A DNA stretch of 64,000 nucleotides, from the NCBI GenBank assembly GCA_050294475.1, contig JBNKOE010000008.1:62001-126000 (forward strand). The letters run 5' to 3'. Numbering within the stretch: position 1 is the first letter of the stretch; each line of letters begins with the position of its first letter. The notes under the pieces are model-generated. The model had not been told where the DNA came from. It was given only the letters and a program-made list of their open reading frames with translations, and made no database searches. Shown one piece after another: positions 63,624-64,000 of the stretch. This DNA comes from Thalassobellus sp050294475 (lineage in GTDB: Bacteria; Bacteroidota; Bacteroidia; Flavobacteriales; Flavobacteriaceae). Both the position numbers and the translations under genes were made by a program.

Positions 63624-64000
63624 ATGAAAATAAAAGGAACCGTTTTATTAGCCACAATATTAACGTTATCAGTAACCTCATGTAAAAAAGAGGTGAAAAA
63701 CTCGGTAGAAGAAGCTATTGTAGATGTTTCGTATAAACCAAATGAATTTGACCCTTCAAAATTTGAATCTGGTATCGATTCGTTGGTTGCTCAAATGACC
63801 TTAGAGGAAAAAATAGGTATGTTACACGGCAAAAGTATGTTCGCTACAGGTGGTGTTGAACGCTTAGGAGTGCCAGAACTTAGTATGGCTGATGGACCGT
63901 TAGGAATACGAGAAGAAATTTCTAGAGATAGTTGGGCTCCTGCCGGGTGGGATAATGATTATGCTACCTATTACCCAGCAGCAGGAGCAGTAGCAGCCAC
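63624..64000 (+). CDS. Second GH3 enzyme, cut by the window end
   Basis: The frame opens at 63624 and stays open to the window edge, about 125 residues. A lipoprotein signal ends VTSC near residue 20, followed by the GH3 N-terminal pattern LVAQMTLEEKIGMLHG, ERLGVPELSMADGPLGIRE and YYPAAGAVAA. That is a beta-glucosidase-type start, different from the GH3 at 59849. It begins 23 bases after the GH39 stop. Completeness and specificity lie outside the window. Confidence 0.82.
   Translation, partial: MKIKGTVLLATILTLSVTSCKKEVKNSVEEAIVDVSYKPNEFDPSKFESGIDSLVAQMTLEEKIGMLHGKSMFATGGVERLGVPELSMADGPLGIREEISRDSWAPAGWDNDYATYYPAAGAVAA

Noticed and set aside
1..64000. CRISPR array
   Set aside because: No regularly spaced repeats with unique spacers were seen; the only short tandem repeats are the 13-bp units at 2922 and the GTT triplets at 53461.

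Overview
The window comes from a low-GC marine-type member of the Flavobacteriaceae (Bacteroidota). The evidence is gliding genes gldF and gldG, a type IX secretion sorting tail, a fused CcsBA cytochrome c maturase, a bacillithiol deacetylase (BshB1), RlmF, ATP-type pckA, TAnnTTTG promoter boxes, start sites without strong Shine-Dalgarno sequences, and many polysaccharide-utilisation enzymes. No plasmid or phage backbone is visible, so this is chromosome with one clear accessory island.

Layout. 1-4.3 kb (minus) is a compact housekeeping run: CorA (cut by the window edge), a short MscS, Maf, a UbiA prenyltransferase, KdsC and a DUF2520 protein. 4.3-20.7 kb mixes housekeeping and envelope genes: truncated haemoglobin, CcsBA, a DM13 lipoprotein, RlmF with no ordinary start codon, pckA, bshB1, tRNA-His, two tandem M28 peptidases, a small membrane-protein gene broken by a stop codon, a universal stress protein, a c-type cytochrome lipoprotein and an AspT/YidE-type transporter. 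20.7-28.1 kb holds dnaN, gldG, an extra small gene, gldF, a SAM hydroxide adenosyltransferase, phoH and purC.

28.1-34.95 kb is an accessory island at the 3' end of purC. The purC tail plus its downstream sequence occurs three times: once in the real gene (28028-28242) and twice as decayed copies (32175-32390 and 34793-34930). The copies separate two cargo blocks. The first carries a TraB/GumN-family protein, a deleted IS1182-like element and a 666-residue envelope orphan. The second is a tight three-gene operon: HAD-like protein, phosphoribosyltransferase and DprA-like protein. Its PRTase/DprA pairing resembles toxin-antitoxin and antiphage modules (ShosTA; PsyrTA/RqlHI) and is the best candidate here for a little-described system.

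34.95-64 kb is a sugar-utilisation region. A minus-strand lacZ-galT-galK operon sits opposite a LacI-family regulator. Next comes an oxidative L-fucose block. On the minus strand are an SDR, a fumarylacetoacetate-hydrolase-family enzyme and lutABC, which can turn the fucose backbone into pyruvate plus lactate and oxidise the lactate. Then come AraC and LacI regulators with visible palindromic operators. On the plus strand are a zinc alcohol dehydrogenase, a lactonase-type amidohydrolase, an L-fucose-dehydrogenase-like SDR, FucP and a mutarotase. An L-fuconate dehydratase is not present in the window. After a 1.3 kb gene-poor gap with a T25 tract and an IS3 remnant comes a secreted T9SS protein and a glycosidase run: GH31, GH97, GH3, GH39, and a second GH3 cut by the window edge. 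Fucose, galactose, alpha-xylose and beta-glucose activities together would suit a fucosylated galactoxyloglucan-like or algal heteropolysaccharide. No SusC/SusD pair is in the window, and the substrate is inference.
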